The notes under the pieces were generated by a model that saw nothing but the letters and a program-made list of their open reading frames with translations, had not been told where the DNA came from and did no database searches. A stretch of 64,000 nucleotides of DNA, from the NCBI RefSeq assembly GCF_042657185.1, contig NZ_JBHSNN010000047.1. One strand, written 5' to 3'. Below are positions 1 through 7,431 of this stretch, one piece after another. This stretch comes from Ureibacillus thermophilus. GTDB taxonomy: Bacteria > Bacillota > Bacilli > Bacillales_A > Planococcaceae. Both the position numbers and the translations under genes were made by a program. The number at the start of each line of letters is the position of its first letter. The first letter of the stretch is position 1.

Positions 1-71
1 ACAGCCCATGAAATTTCATTCCAAAATTTCATGGGCTGTTTCCATTTTAGAGGGGGTTTTGTCCCAGCCTC
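1..71 (+). repeat. Right end of a GAGGCTGGGACA-bounded repeat element (copy D, cut by window edge)
   Basis: Positions 1-39 form a strong hairpin (ACAGCCCATGAAATTT paired with its complement) followed by T-rich sequence. Positions 60-71 read TGTCCCAGCCTC, the same terminal motif that ends the repeat copies at 2759, 6878 and 18739. In those copies a terminator-like hairpin also sits just inside this end, so the architecture matches although the hairpin sequence differs. The GC-rich core would lie outside the window if present. It lies 7 bases from the stop of the convergent gene at 79-468 and probably terminates it. Confidence 0.6.
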
Positions 72-78
72 ATTATTT

Positions 79-468
79 TTATTTTCCTTTTCGAATCGCT
101 TGCCGCGCAAGCCGATCTGCTGCTTTATTTTGCTGTTCTGGAATCCATTTAATAAAAAACAGCTCAAATTCTTCTACTAGTTTTAAAGCGGTTTCCAAAT
201 ATGGTTTGAACACTTCATTTTTTACATATCTCTTTTCCACAGAGTTGACGACAATTTTTGAATCGGAGCGGACAGAGATGAAAGACGTTCCTAGTTTTTT
301 TGCTTCTTCCAACCCGCGGATTAAAGCGATAAATTCGGCGACATGATTATTCGTATCGCCAATAAATTCTCCGATTTGAATGGAATGCCCTTCTCCTTTT
401 ATAAATAATCCGATTCCGCTTGGACCGGGATTTCCGCTTGAGGCACCATCGATATAAACTTCTAACAT
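79..468 (-). CDS. ypeP: RNase HI-family protein (YpeP-like)
   Basis: A 129-residue protein with an RNase H fold. The four acidic catalytic positions of the family are visible: D7 in YIDGASSGNPG, E45 in HVAEFIAL, D69 in RSDSKIV and D118 in KAADRLAR. It lacks the N-terminal hybrid-binding domain of longer RNases H and matches the short Bacillus YpeP type. Such proteins are predicted to cut the RNA strand of RNA-DNA hybrids; activity here is inferred from the intact residues. In B. subtilis ypeP neighbours the small zinc protein ypeQ, and a ypeQ-like gene lies nearby at 3158. The ATG at 468 is preceded by a weak GGGGGA-type ribosome site. It is transcribed toward the repeat end at 1-71. Confidence 0.85.
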   Translation of the reverse strand: MLEVYIDGASSGNPGPSGIGLFIKGEGHSIQIGEFIGDTNNHVAEFIALIRGLEEAKKLGTSFISVRSDSKIVVNSVEKRYVKNEVFKPYLETALKLVEEFELFFIKWIPEQQNKAADRLARQAIRKGK

Positions 469-643
469 ATTTCCCCCAAATATAAAATATTTTTCAATTC
501 TATTATAGCGAAATTATAGAAATACGCGTGAGGAAAGTATTAATAAATTCAATTTTTTGTCTCCATTTAAAAATTTTTTCATCTAGTGAGATTTTTTCAT
601 ATCCACTCTCGTTTTATTAGGTGAAAAGGAAAGGAGGAATAAC

Positions 644-1201
644 ATGGATGAGGAACTTCGTTATATCCGTCAAATTTTGGCAGGGGATAAAAGGGCATAT
701 ATTCACATCATCAATCAATATAAAAATCCCTTGTATGCCACGATTTTGCGCATGACCAAAAATCCGCAGACGGCAGAAGATATGCTTCAAGAAGTATTTA
801 TTAAAGTGTACGAACGGCTTCCAAAGTACGATCAAAAAGGACCTTTTAAAAGCTGGTTGTATCGTATTGCCGTTAACCACTGCATTGATGAACTGCGCAA
901 AAAAAGGATTCAAACAGAACAAATGGAAGAAGCAATCATCCAAAGCAATGAAACACCAGAAGTTGTGTTATTGCAAAACGAAAAAAGCCGGGAGCTGGAG
1001 AAAATGTTGTCAACTTTGCCGGAAGAGGAGCGAATCATTTTGCTTTTGCGCTACACAAACGATCTTAGCTATGCGGAAATCAGCGATGCTTTAGGCATTT
1101 CCATCATGGATGTTCGCAACAAATTGTACCGGGCAAAAAAGAAATTACGAAAAAATGTACAAGAAGGAGGGGTTCTGTATGGTGTGTCCGAAAGAGGATA
1201 A
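644..1201 (+). CDS. ECF-type RNA polymerase sigma factor
   Basis: A 185-residue group 4 (ECF) sigma factor with only regions 2 and 4. Region 2 covers roughly residues 18-85, including the typical AEDMLQEVFIKVYERL stretch that binds core polymerase and the -10 element. Region 4 covers about 125-175 with the HTH LSYAEISDALGISIMDVRNK for -35 recognition. The ATG follows a strong AAGGAGGAAT ribosome site. Its last 23 bases overlap the anti-sigma gene, so the two are translationally coupled. It is close to SigW/SigV-like envelope stress factors, but I cannot assign the subgroup and saw no clear autoregulatory ECF promoter upstream. Confidence 0.93.
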   Translation: MDEELRYIRQILAGDKRAYIHIINQYKNPLYATILRMTKNPQTAEDMLQEVFIKVYERLPKYDQKGPFKSWLYRIAVNHCIDELRKKRIQTEQMEEAIIQSNETPEVVLLQNEKSRELEKMLSTLPEEERIILLLRYTNDLSYAEISDALGISIMDVRNKLYRAKKKLRKNVQEGGVLYGVSERG

Positions 1202-2750
1202 ACTGCTTGATTATGTGGAAGGTTTTCTTGATGATGAAGAAAAAGCAACGTTGGAACGGCACCTTCATTCTTGTCCGTATTGTGCGCAACAAATTGAATT
1301 TTTGATTAAGGAAAATGAATTTTTAGGAGCAACATTGAAATCGCCAATGCTGCCGGATGATTTTGCAGAAAAAATGGTTGAAGAGTTGCAGCCTTACAAA
1401 AGAAAAAAACACCGTCCGTTGAAATGGGTATTTGGAACGGCGGCAAGCGTGCTTCTTGCAGGGGGAATTATGTTATCGGTAAATCCGGGCTTTGCAAAGC
1501 TATTAGGCGGAATCTTTACAAGCGACAGAGTGGATGAAGGATTGCAAATAGCGGCTGATACAGATATTGCCACACCTGTCAATCGTTCCGTAACCGATCA
1601 AGGAATTACCCTTTACGTTGAAGATTTAATTGCCGATACTTCAAGAATTGCTCTTTCTTATCGTGTAACAAACAAGAATGGGAAAACGTTGAATCCATAT
1701 GTTGATTTAAATCCAGACTCCTTCAAGCTAATCGATGAACATAACAAAGTGATGGAAAACCTTTCAATGAGCTGGGGATCATATGATGAGGAATATGGAG
1801 TTTTTGAATTTTCATTAGTAGACATTGATGAGCCATATAAAAAAGGAACGATTCAAATTGAACTAAATCATCTTGCGGGGAAAGATGGCCATTGGAAAAT
1901 GGAGATTCCAGTCGATTTAACTACCGCTTTTGGCCATCAAAAAGTGGCGAATTTAGATACATCGGTTGAAATGGAAGGAGCAAATCTTCGTTTAAATAAA
2001 GTAAATTCTTCCACTTCCACAACTGATATTTACTATACAATTGGCTATACAGATGAAGCAAAAGAAAAACTGAAACAACAAATGAAAGAGAAGGAAAAAA
2101 AGTTTGGCAGAAAGATTGTCCAATCATTTTTGTATGATTATTTATCCATTGGTTATCGCATAGAAGATAGCAATGGAAATATACTTGGGTATGAAAATGT
2201 TTATGCAGAGGAAGACAAAGGACATCCGGTTTCAAAAAATATGCTCAGCGGCAGCGGCCGATTTGAAGGAGACCCTAATAATTTCGCACCGATAAGTAAA
2301 ATTGACTCCTTTACACCGCAAAAAAATGAAGGACAGTTATATTTCGTATTAGATACGATTTATATGCCGAAGTTCTCGGATTTCTCGATTGCATTTAAAC
2401 CAGATGAGTTGCCAAAAACATTTAAATATAAAGGGTATGAATTAACGATTAAATCCGTTAAGGTGAATTCAAAGAAAAATGTGGAAATTGAAATGTCTGG
2501 ATTTGTTGCTCCAAAATCACCTCATTTAGTAGATTGGGTAATTGAAGATAAAGAAGGAAAAATGCATGAGATTACGAGCAAAAGTGAATCCGTATCAGAT
2601 GAAAGAGATAAACAAGGACGTTTCCAATATTCCATTAGAATGAGTCCGGATACTTTGAAAAAAGTTCCTGATGAAATGACCCTCCACCTCATTGGTGAAA
2701 AGGAAGTTAAAGAGCTTGAACAAGAATGGCGTGTACCATTATTTAAATAA
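1179..2750 (+). CDS. Membrane-bound anti-sigma factor with zinc-finger and DUF4179-type domains
   Basis: A 523-residue protein. The N-terminal cytoplasmic part carries the anti-sigma zinc motif H28-x3-C32-x2-C35 (HLHSCPYC). One membrane segment spans about residues 82-101 (WVFGTAASVLLAGGIML). A large extracellular beta-rich region of about 420 residues follows, resembling the DUF4179/DUF5643 domains found in Bacillales anti-sigma proteins. The start is taken at the ATG at 1179, behind AAGGAGGGG, rather than the upstream in-frame ATG at 1110, which is buried in the sigma gene and has no ribosome site. It should hold the partner sigma factor at the membrane until an envelope signal arrives. The signal is not apparent from sequence. 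Confidence 0.88.
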   Translation: MVCPKEDKLLDYVEGFLDDEEKATLERHLHSCPYCAQQIEFLIKENEFLGATLKSPMLPDDFAEKMVEELQPYKRKKHRPLKWVFGTAASVLLAGGIMLSVNPGFAKLLGGIFTSDRVDEGLQIAADTDIATPVNRSVTDQGITLYVEDLIADTSRIALSYRVTNKNGKTLNPYVDLNPDSFKLIDEHNKVMENLSMSWGSYDEEYGVFEFSLVDIDEPYKKGTIQIELNHLAGKDGHWKMEIPVDLTTAFGHQKVANLDTSVEMEGANLRLNKVNSSTSTTDIYYTIGYTDEAKEKLKQQMKEKEKKFGRKIVQSFLYDYLSIGYRIEDSNGNILGYENVYAEEDKGHPVSKNMLSGSGRFEGDPNNFAPISKIDSFTPQKNEGQLYFVLDTIYMPKFSDFSIAFKPDELPKTFKYKGYELTIKSVKVNSKKNVEIEMSGFVAPKSPHLVDWVIEDKEGKMHEITSKSESVSDERDKQGRFQYSIRMSPDTLKKVPDEMTLHLIGEKEVKELEQEWRVPLFK

Positions 2751-2758
2751 TTTTCAAG

Positions 2759-3016
2759 GAGGCTGGGACATAACTAATAAAGTGAACGAGCTGCAAAAAG
2801 ATTTTTTGTAAAAAATTGATTGGAGTGACGGGGCGACTCCTGCGGGAACAGCCCGAGTCTCGAGACCCCGCAGGAGCGAAGAATTGAGCTCCGAGGAGGC
2901 TCGAGCCGGGCCCGCGGAAAGCGTCCCCGGAACGGAAATCAATTTTCTTCAATTATCAAAAAAACACCATTTTCTCCCGGGAGAAAATGGTGTTTTTTAT
3001 CTTTTGTCCCAGCCCC
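2759..3016 (+). repeat. GC-rich repeat with terminal inverted repeats (copy A)
   Basis: Begins GAGGCTGGGACA and ends TGTCCCAGCCCC. The central 120 bases (about 2818-2940) are very GC-rich compared with their surroundings and contain a long imperfect hairpin (CTCCTGCGG with CCGCAGGAG, enclosing TCTCGAGA). A second hairpin near the right end (ACACCATTTTCTCCC with its complement, then T-run) looks like a terminator. It starts 8 bases after the anti-sigma stop. The core differs from copies B and C by a few bases and a shorter left arm. No transposase-sized ORF is present. Confidence 0.85.
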
Positions 3017-3157
3017 TTTTTTGTATTGATTCGAATTTTTGTGAGATACTTTGCATGGATTATAATTTTGAAAACAGGAAAATGATGATATGCGCTTTGA
3101 CAAATAAAAAAAATCGATAGTAAAATATAGAAACGAAAAAAAGGGGGAACGGGTTTT

Positions 3158-3352
3158 GTGAACAAAAGTGCTGTCATAAAAGATATAGATGAACTAATTG
3201 ATACTTATTGCATTGATTGCCCTATTAAAAGGGATTTGCGACAAACAAGAGGGAAAGCGGGAGCGCACCGCTTTTGCATAGAACAATGTTCCATTGGGGA
3301 GCAGCTGCAATTTTTAGGAAACGAATTATTGAAAATCCAAGAGAAAGAATGA
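3158..3352 (+). CDS. ypeQ: Small zinc-finger protein (YpeQ-like)
   Basis: A 64-residue protein with the metal-ligand pattern C18-x2-C21, H37, C40-x3-C44 (CIDCP and HRFCIEQC), matching the short Bacillales zinc-finger family that includes YpeQ. It starts at a GTG behind AAGGGGGAA. The function of the family is not established. The gene stands alone between repeat copy A and a terminator. In B. subtilis ypeQ is adjacent to ypeP, so the sigma/anti-sigma pair and the repeat appear to be inserted between the two here; that is inference from gene order. Confidence 0.75.
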   Translation: MNKSAVIKDIDELIDTYCIDCPIKRDLRQTRGKAGAHRFCIEQCSIGEQLQFLGNELLKIQEKE

Positions 3353-3503
3353 AACGGAACTTTAGCACTATTTACCATTTGAATGAATAATAAAAAAATG
3401 ATAATATTATTAACGTAATTAATGCTCTCTCTTTTATATATAGCAATTTTTTATTATTGATTTCCTCTGAGCATTAAATTACACGGTTGGTTACCATAGA
3501 TTG

Positions 3504-3533
3504 AGCAGCTTCCGATAAGGGGCTGCTTTTTTA
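3504..3533 (+). terminator. Rho-independent terminator
   Basis: AGCAGC and GCTGCT arms with a 12-base loop, followed by six T. It ends a 278-base intergenic stretch (3353-3630) that otherwise shows only AT-rich sequence and no convincing gene. Confidence 0.7.
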
Positions 3534-3630
3534 TTTTAGTAAAATAGAAAAAATATAATTTATTAATGAAAATTGACATGAATTTAAGTAAACTTAAGCT
3601 ATAACGACTGATAAATAATAGGTGATAGCT

Positions 3631-4305
3631 GTGAAAACATTAGAAAGAAAAAAAGTGCTTATTGCCAGTGGAGGAACCCTAGAAAAATGGGATCGGGTTC
3701 GGGGGCATACGAATCTTTCAAAAGGAACAATGGGCTGCTTTTTGGCGGAAACGGCATTTTCCATGGGGGCGGATGTGATTTATTTGCATGGGTATTTCAC
3801 CAAACTCCCAAAACAAAAAGAATCCATGCGCCTTGTCGGGTTTGAAGGGATTGTTGATTTAGGAGAAAAAATAAAAGATATTCTACAAAAGGAAAAAATC
3901 GACATTGTCATTATGGCTGCAGCCGGTTCTGACTGGCTGGTGGACAAGGTGTATGACCAAAAGGGAAATTTAATCACAGAAACAGGGAAAATGTCTTCAG
4001 ATGAACCGCCAATTATCCATTTTAAAAAAGCGCCAAAAATTTTAGGGAAAATTAAAGGCTGGGATTCGGAAACAACCCTTGTCGGCTTTAAGCTTGAAGC
4101 AACGGAGGACGTCGGCTATTTAATTGAACGTGCCAAGCTGCGAATGAAGGAATCCAATGCAGATTTTATGGTCGCTAACAGTTCCCAATCGTTATATGGC
4201 GATGTGAAGCATTACATACTTTCTGCCGCTGGAGATGTCATCGAAGTGCAAGGAAAAGAACAAACAGCAAGAAAGTTATTGGAAATTTTGGCTGAAAGAG
4301 TATAA
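3631..4305 (+). CDS. Stand-alone CoaB-like phosphopantothenate-cysteine ligase domain protein
   Basis: About 224 residues covering only the CoaB (phosphopantothenoylcysteine synthetase) half of CoaBC. The nucleotide-binding start is seen as LIASGGTLEKWDRVRGHTN, followed by IVIMAAAGSDWLVDK and the substrate-side sequence VGFKLEATEDV. In CoaBC this domain joins cysteine to phosphopantothenate on the way to coenzyme A. Bacillales normally carry a full CoaBC elsewhere, so this may be a paralogue with another substrate. The GTG at 3631 is preferred because AGGTGA lies five bases upstream; another GTG at 3622 overlaps that site. It is probably monocistronic, with a terminator directly behind it. 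Confidence 0.75.
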   Translation: MKTLERKKVLIASGGTLEKWDRVRGHTNLSKGTMGCFLAETAFSMGADVIYLHGYFTKLPKQKESMRLVGFEGIVDLGEKIKDILQKEKIDIVIMAAAGSDWLVDKVYDQKGNLITETGKMSSDEPPIIHFKKAPKILGKIKGWDSETTLVGFKLEATEDVGYLIERAKLRMKESNADFMVANSSQSLYGDVKHYILSAAGDVIEVQGKEQTARKLLEILAERV

Positions 4306-4319
4306 AATGAATTGATAAT

Positions 4320-4349
4320 GAAAGACTAGTTTGACTAGTCTTTTCTTTC
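4320..4349 (+). terminator. Rho-independent terminator
   Basis: AAAGACTAGT / ACTAGTCTTT hairpin with a three-base loop and a following T-rich run, between the CoaB-like and YbaK genes. Confidence 0.75.
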
Positions 4350-4405
4350 TATGCAATAATAAATAATTCGAGTATGTTTTATAGGGATTGGAGGATGGAT
4401 GGGTT

Positions 4406-4924
4406 ATGTCACTAGAAAGTGTTAAAGAACACTTCAGAAAATTTAACCGTGAACAAGATATATTGGAATATGAGGAAATCAGCGCAACTGTTGAGCAGGC
4501 AGCTATTGCATTAAATGTTATTCCAGCAAGAATTGCCAAAACTTTATCCTTTAAAGATAAAGACGGAAACGCCTTTTTAGTAGTGGCTGCAGGTGATGCA
4601 AAAATTGACAACAAAAAATTTAAAGCCACATTTGGCGTGAAAGCAAAAATGTTAAGCGCGGAAGAAGTGGAGCATTTTACAGGGCATGTGGTAGGAGGCG
4701 TTTGTCCCTTTGGTTTGGCCTATGATTTAGCTGTATATTTAGATATTTCGCTAAAACGTTTCTCAACGGTATTTCCTGCATGTGGCAGCATCAATTCCGC
4801 CATTGAATTAACATGCGATGAATTGTTTGAATATTCTTACTCAAAGGGTTGGGTAGATGTTGGAAAAGATTGGGATGAATCGTTATCCGATGTACATGAG
4901 ATAGCAGCGACTATAGAAAGCTAG
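4406..4924 (+). CDS. YbaK/EbsC-family aminoacyl-tRNA deacylase-like protein
   Basis: About 172 residues with the YbaK/ProX editing-domain fold. Recognisable parts are AKTLSFKDKDGNAFLVVAAGDAKIDNKK near residues 40-70, the loop GHVVGGVCPFGL near 98-110, and AGSIN-like ACGSINSAIELT near 130. Family members hydrolyse mischarged aminoacyl-tRNAs such as Cys-tRNA-Pro or Ala-tRNA-Pro in trans; the exact substrate here is not predictable. The ATG at 4406 follows GGAGG by 11 bases. An upstream in-frame TTG at 4388 overlaps the ribosome site and is less likely. The next gene follows after only 12 bases, suggesting co-transcription. Confidence 0.85.
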   Translation: MSLESVKEHFRKFNREQDILEYEEISATVEQAAIALNVIPARIAKTLSFKDKDGNAFLVVAAGDAKIDNKKFKATFGVKAKMLSAEEVEHFTGHVVGGVCPFGLAYDLAVYLDISLKRFSTVFPACGSINSAIELTCDELFEYSYSKGWVDVGKDWDESLSDVHEIAATIES

Positions 4925-4936
4925 AGGAGGAATTGG

Positions 4937-5689
4937 ATGTATTTGCTTGATCATATCGTACATTTTGTTAAAGAGCCGAAAGCCATGGTTGAAAAAACAA
5001 GAGAGCTTGGCCTTCACACAGTGGAAGGCGGAAAACATGAAATGTGGGGAACGTACAATTCCCTTTGCTACTTTGGGCTTTCCTACATCGAATTTATCGG
5101 CGTGTTTGACCAAAATCTCTTGGAGGAATCGGCAAAAGTTCCTTATACATTGCATGCTTCCTATAAAAAACGCAATGAACAACAAGGATTGACGAGAATT
5201 GCTTTAAGAACGTCCACCATTGAAAAGGATGCAGAAAAGCTTCGGGAGAAAGGATATGAAGTGATTGGGCCTGATTCTTTTTCAAGGGTTCGGCCGGATG
5301 GAAGCATTTTGACATGGAAATTGCTCCATTTTGGAAAAAAAGAGTTTCCCTTTGAATTTCCGTTTCTCATTCAATGGGACGGTTCAGATGAAGATCGATA
5401 CAACGACTTAATTCATAATGGAACGATTCAAAAGCATCCAGAAGGTGACTTGGCAATCGCTGAAATTGCTTTCGAGGTAAACGATTTAGGGTGGGCGAAG
5501 AAATGGTCCGAGCTATTTCAACATAAAATAATGGAAAGTACACCATCCTACATAAAACTCAAGGCGCCCAATTGCGATTTCCGTTTTACTTTAGGCGAAA
5601 AAAATGAGATTACTGAAGTAGTTATAAAGGGAGCAAAAGCAGAAAAGCAAGTTATTTTGGAACAGGGGAATTATAGATTTTCACGCTAA
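4937..5689 (+). CDS. VOC-superfamily protein (glyoxalase-like domain)
   Basis: A 250-residue protein of the vicinal-oxygen-chelate fold, of the glyoxalase_3-like type. The N-terminal half starts with YLLDHIVHFVKEPKAMV, where the histidine is a typical metal-ligand position, and GTYNSLCYFGLSYIEFIGV gives the following beta module. The second half repeats the module (AIAEIAFEVNDL onward). The substrate is unknown; related proteins include dioxygenases and isomerases. The ATG follows GAGGAGGAATT. It is probably co-transcribed with the YbaK gene and ends at a hairpin that also contains the ribosome site of the next reading frame. Confidence 0.75.
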   Translation: MYLLDHIVHFVKEPKAMVEKTRELGLHTVEGGKHEMWGTYNSLCYFGLSYIEFIGVFDQNLLEESAKVPYTLHASYKKRNEQQGLTRIALRTSTIEKDAEKLREKGYEVIGPDSFSRVRPDGSILTWKLLHFGKKEFPFEFPFLIQWDGSDEDRYNDLIHNGTIQKHPEGDLAIAEIAFEVNDLGWAKKWSELFQHKIMESTPSYIKLKAPNCDFRFTLGEKNEITEVVIKGAKAEKQVILEQGNYRFSR

Positions 5690-5696
5690 AAAAGGA

Positions 5697-5740
5697 AAAA
5701 AACCTCCTAGGCAAGGAATGTATGGGAAGGAGGTTTTTTT
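5697..5740 (+). terminator. Terminator hairpin that also contains the next ribosome binding site
   Basis: AAAAACCTCC pairs with GGAGGTTTTT across a 20-base loop, followed by a T-run. The right arm GGAGG is at the same time the ribosome site for the ATG at 5741. If the hairpin forms, transcription ends or, in read-through RNA, the ribosome site is masked. Confidence 0.65.
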
Positions 5741-6186
5741 ATGATGGCAAAAATTTTTGTTGCCCTGCTTGTTTTGGGGATTCTTTATTTTTCCACCTTT
5801 GTCGTGTCGGTTATAGCGCTATTCGTCGGAACTTTTGAATGGATTCCTTTTATCATGCTGTGTTATTGTTCTTTATTTGCTGTTTATAGCTATTTGATTC
5901 CGCTATTTTACAATAAAGAAAAGGAAATGTTGGTTTGTAGCCATCTCTTGTATTACTTTAGCGGCAAGTTTGATTTGGTCGATTTATAAGGAATATATAG
6001 AGAGCATTCCGACGGTTTCTGCGGAAGTGAATATTTATGAATCTCTGCCCTTTGAAGAAGATTCAAAAGTGGCAACTTTAGACGAGGAAGCCATTTTAAA
6101 ATTGTCGGAGCAGCTTCCTGTTATGGATGGGGCAACAGCTTTGTCCTCCCTTATTCCGCCATTGCCCAAGCGGTTTATCCTAAAAA
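5741..6186 (+). pseudogene. Broken gene: N-terminal part of a membrane-anchored phosphate-binding (PstS-like) protein
   Basis: The first frame (from 5741) encodes two hydrophobic segments and stops at 5989. A second frame, entered near 5937, continues with VAISCITLAASLIWSIYKEY and a stretch ending in LPVMDGATAL. A third frame, entered near 6145, gives YSAIAQAVYPKN. Joined, these read like the start of Bacillales substrate-binding proteins with N-terminal membrane segments, whose ligand loop is DGATALYPLYSAIAQAVYP. Two single-base shifts are therefore needed, and the rest of the protein is missing. The fragment ends where EAL-domain sequence begins at about 6187. I infer a decayed gene truncated by deletion. 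Confidence 0.7.
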
Positions 6187-6863
6187 TAGTAGGTGCGGAA
6201 TCCCTTATTCGCTGGAATCATCCAGAATATGGATTAGTGTCGCCGGGAAAATTTATTCCCGTAGCGGAAGAATCAGGGTTAATTGGCCCGATTGGCGAAT
6301 GGATGATGAAAAAAGTTTGCAAGCAGTTAGCGGTATGGAAAAAAAACGGTTTTTCACTCATCCCGGTGAGCATTAATATAACTTCAAAGAGTTTTCTGAA
6401 GCAAGGTTTTGCAGAAGGGATTCGAAAGTTGTTAAAACATTATGATTTGGAAGGGAAATGGTTAGAAATTGAAATTACAGAAAATTCGATTATGCGCAAC
6501 GAAGAAATGGTGCAAAAAACTTTAAAAGAATTAAAAGAAATGGGCGTCAAAATTTACATCGATGATTTTGGTACAGGCTATTCTTCCTTTAATTACTTGA
6601 AAACTTTCCGATTGGATGGCGTAAAAATCGACCAGTCGTTCGTTCGAAATATCGCCAACAATCCCGAAAACGCTAGCATTACATCTGCTATGATAAAAGT
6701 GGCGCAGCAATTGAATTTGGAAGTGATTGCAGAAGGGGTGGAAACAAGAGAGGAATTAGACTTCCTTTTAAGTTTAAATTGCCGCTATATCCAAGGATAT
6801 TATTTCGCTAAACCATGCCTAATCGAAGAATTTGAGAAAAACTATTTAGAGATAATGAAATAA
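6187..6863 (+). pseudogene. 5'-truncated EAL-domain (c-di-GMP phosphodiesterase) gene
   Basis: About 225 residues from KIVGAESLIRWNHPEYGL to the end of an EAL domain. The key acidic positions that remain are E of ESL, N in SINITSKSF, E in IEITEN, DD in IDDFGTGYSS, K in GVKIDQSF and E in IAEGVETREE. The first strand with the usual YQP segment, and any upstream sensor or GGDEF domain, are missing because the open frame runs straight into the phosphate-binding-protein remnant. The joined frame could be read from a TTG at 5970, but no ribosome site supports that. It probably makes no functional protein, though the lack of stops in this part suggests the loss is recent. Confidence 0.65.
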
Positions 6864-6877
6864 TTGAATAAATGTCA

Positions 6878-7151
6878 GAGGCTGGGACATAAACAAAAAA
6901 TTAAAGGGGTAGTTGAAAGGGTTTTGATAAATATTTGATATAACTAAAAATTGATTGAAGTGACGGGGCGACTCCTGCGGGAACAGCCCGTGTCTCGAGA
7001 CACCGCAGGAGCGAAGCAATGAGCTCCGAGGAGGCTCGAGCCGGGCCCGCGGAAAGCGTCCCCGGAACGGAAATCAATTTTAATAACATATCAAAAAAAC
7101 ATCATTTTCTCCTTGGAGAAAATGATGTTTTTTTAGATTTGTCCCAACCTC
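6878..7151 (+). repeat. GC-rich repeat with terminal inverted repeats (copy B)
   Basis: A 274-base element with ends GAGGCTGGGACA and TGTCCCAACCTC. It has the same GC-rich core as copy A, here with a perfect GTGTCTCGAGACAC inner stem flanked by CCTGCGG/CCGCAGG. A terminator-like hairpin (ACATCATTTTCTCC with its complement and a T-run) sits near the right end. It begins 14 bases after the EAL stop. It is almost identical, in the opposite orientation and with the same length, to copy C at 18739. Confidence 0.88.
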
Positions 7152-7431
7152 TTTTTTAGTAATGAAAAATAATATATTTTCCAACATTTAAATGAAAAAA
7201 CCTACGGGGAATTGTACAAGAATAATAGTATAATGGTAACCATGGGGCGAATGGTATTGGCAAAGAATTTTTAGAAGAGTTGTTTATAAAAAAATGGATA
7301 AAAAGTGAGCAATCCAAAACTTAATGGTAAACCTCACATTGATGGTATTTTTATTTGCCTTTTTAGCCATTTTAATCTAGTACACAGTTATGAAAATTCA
7401 ATAATCAGCTTCAAAAGAAAGAGGAATGGTT

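Noticed and set aside
2754..2952. Minus-strand 62-69 residue ORFs in the GC-rich repeat; copies at 6901-7089 and 18801-18989 contain the same peptide SVPGTLSAGPARASSEL
   Set aside because: They lie wholly within the structured repeat core, have no ribosome site, and are similar only because the DNA is repeated; the reading frame is open because GC-rich sequence lacks stops.
6187..6863. Loss of the catalytic glutamate of the EAL motif in the truncated gene
   Set aside because: On rereading, the glutamate is kept as ESL in VGAESLIRW; what is missing is the preceding strand with the YQP segment.
7324..7380. 18-residue hydrophobic peptide frame (MVNLTLMVFLFAFLAILI) before fhs
   Set aside because: No ribosome site, too short to judge; looks like a leader or toxin-like peptide but could be chance in AT-rich DNA.
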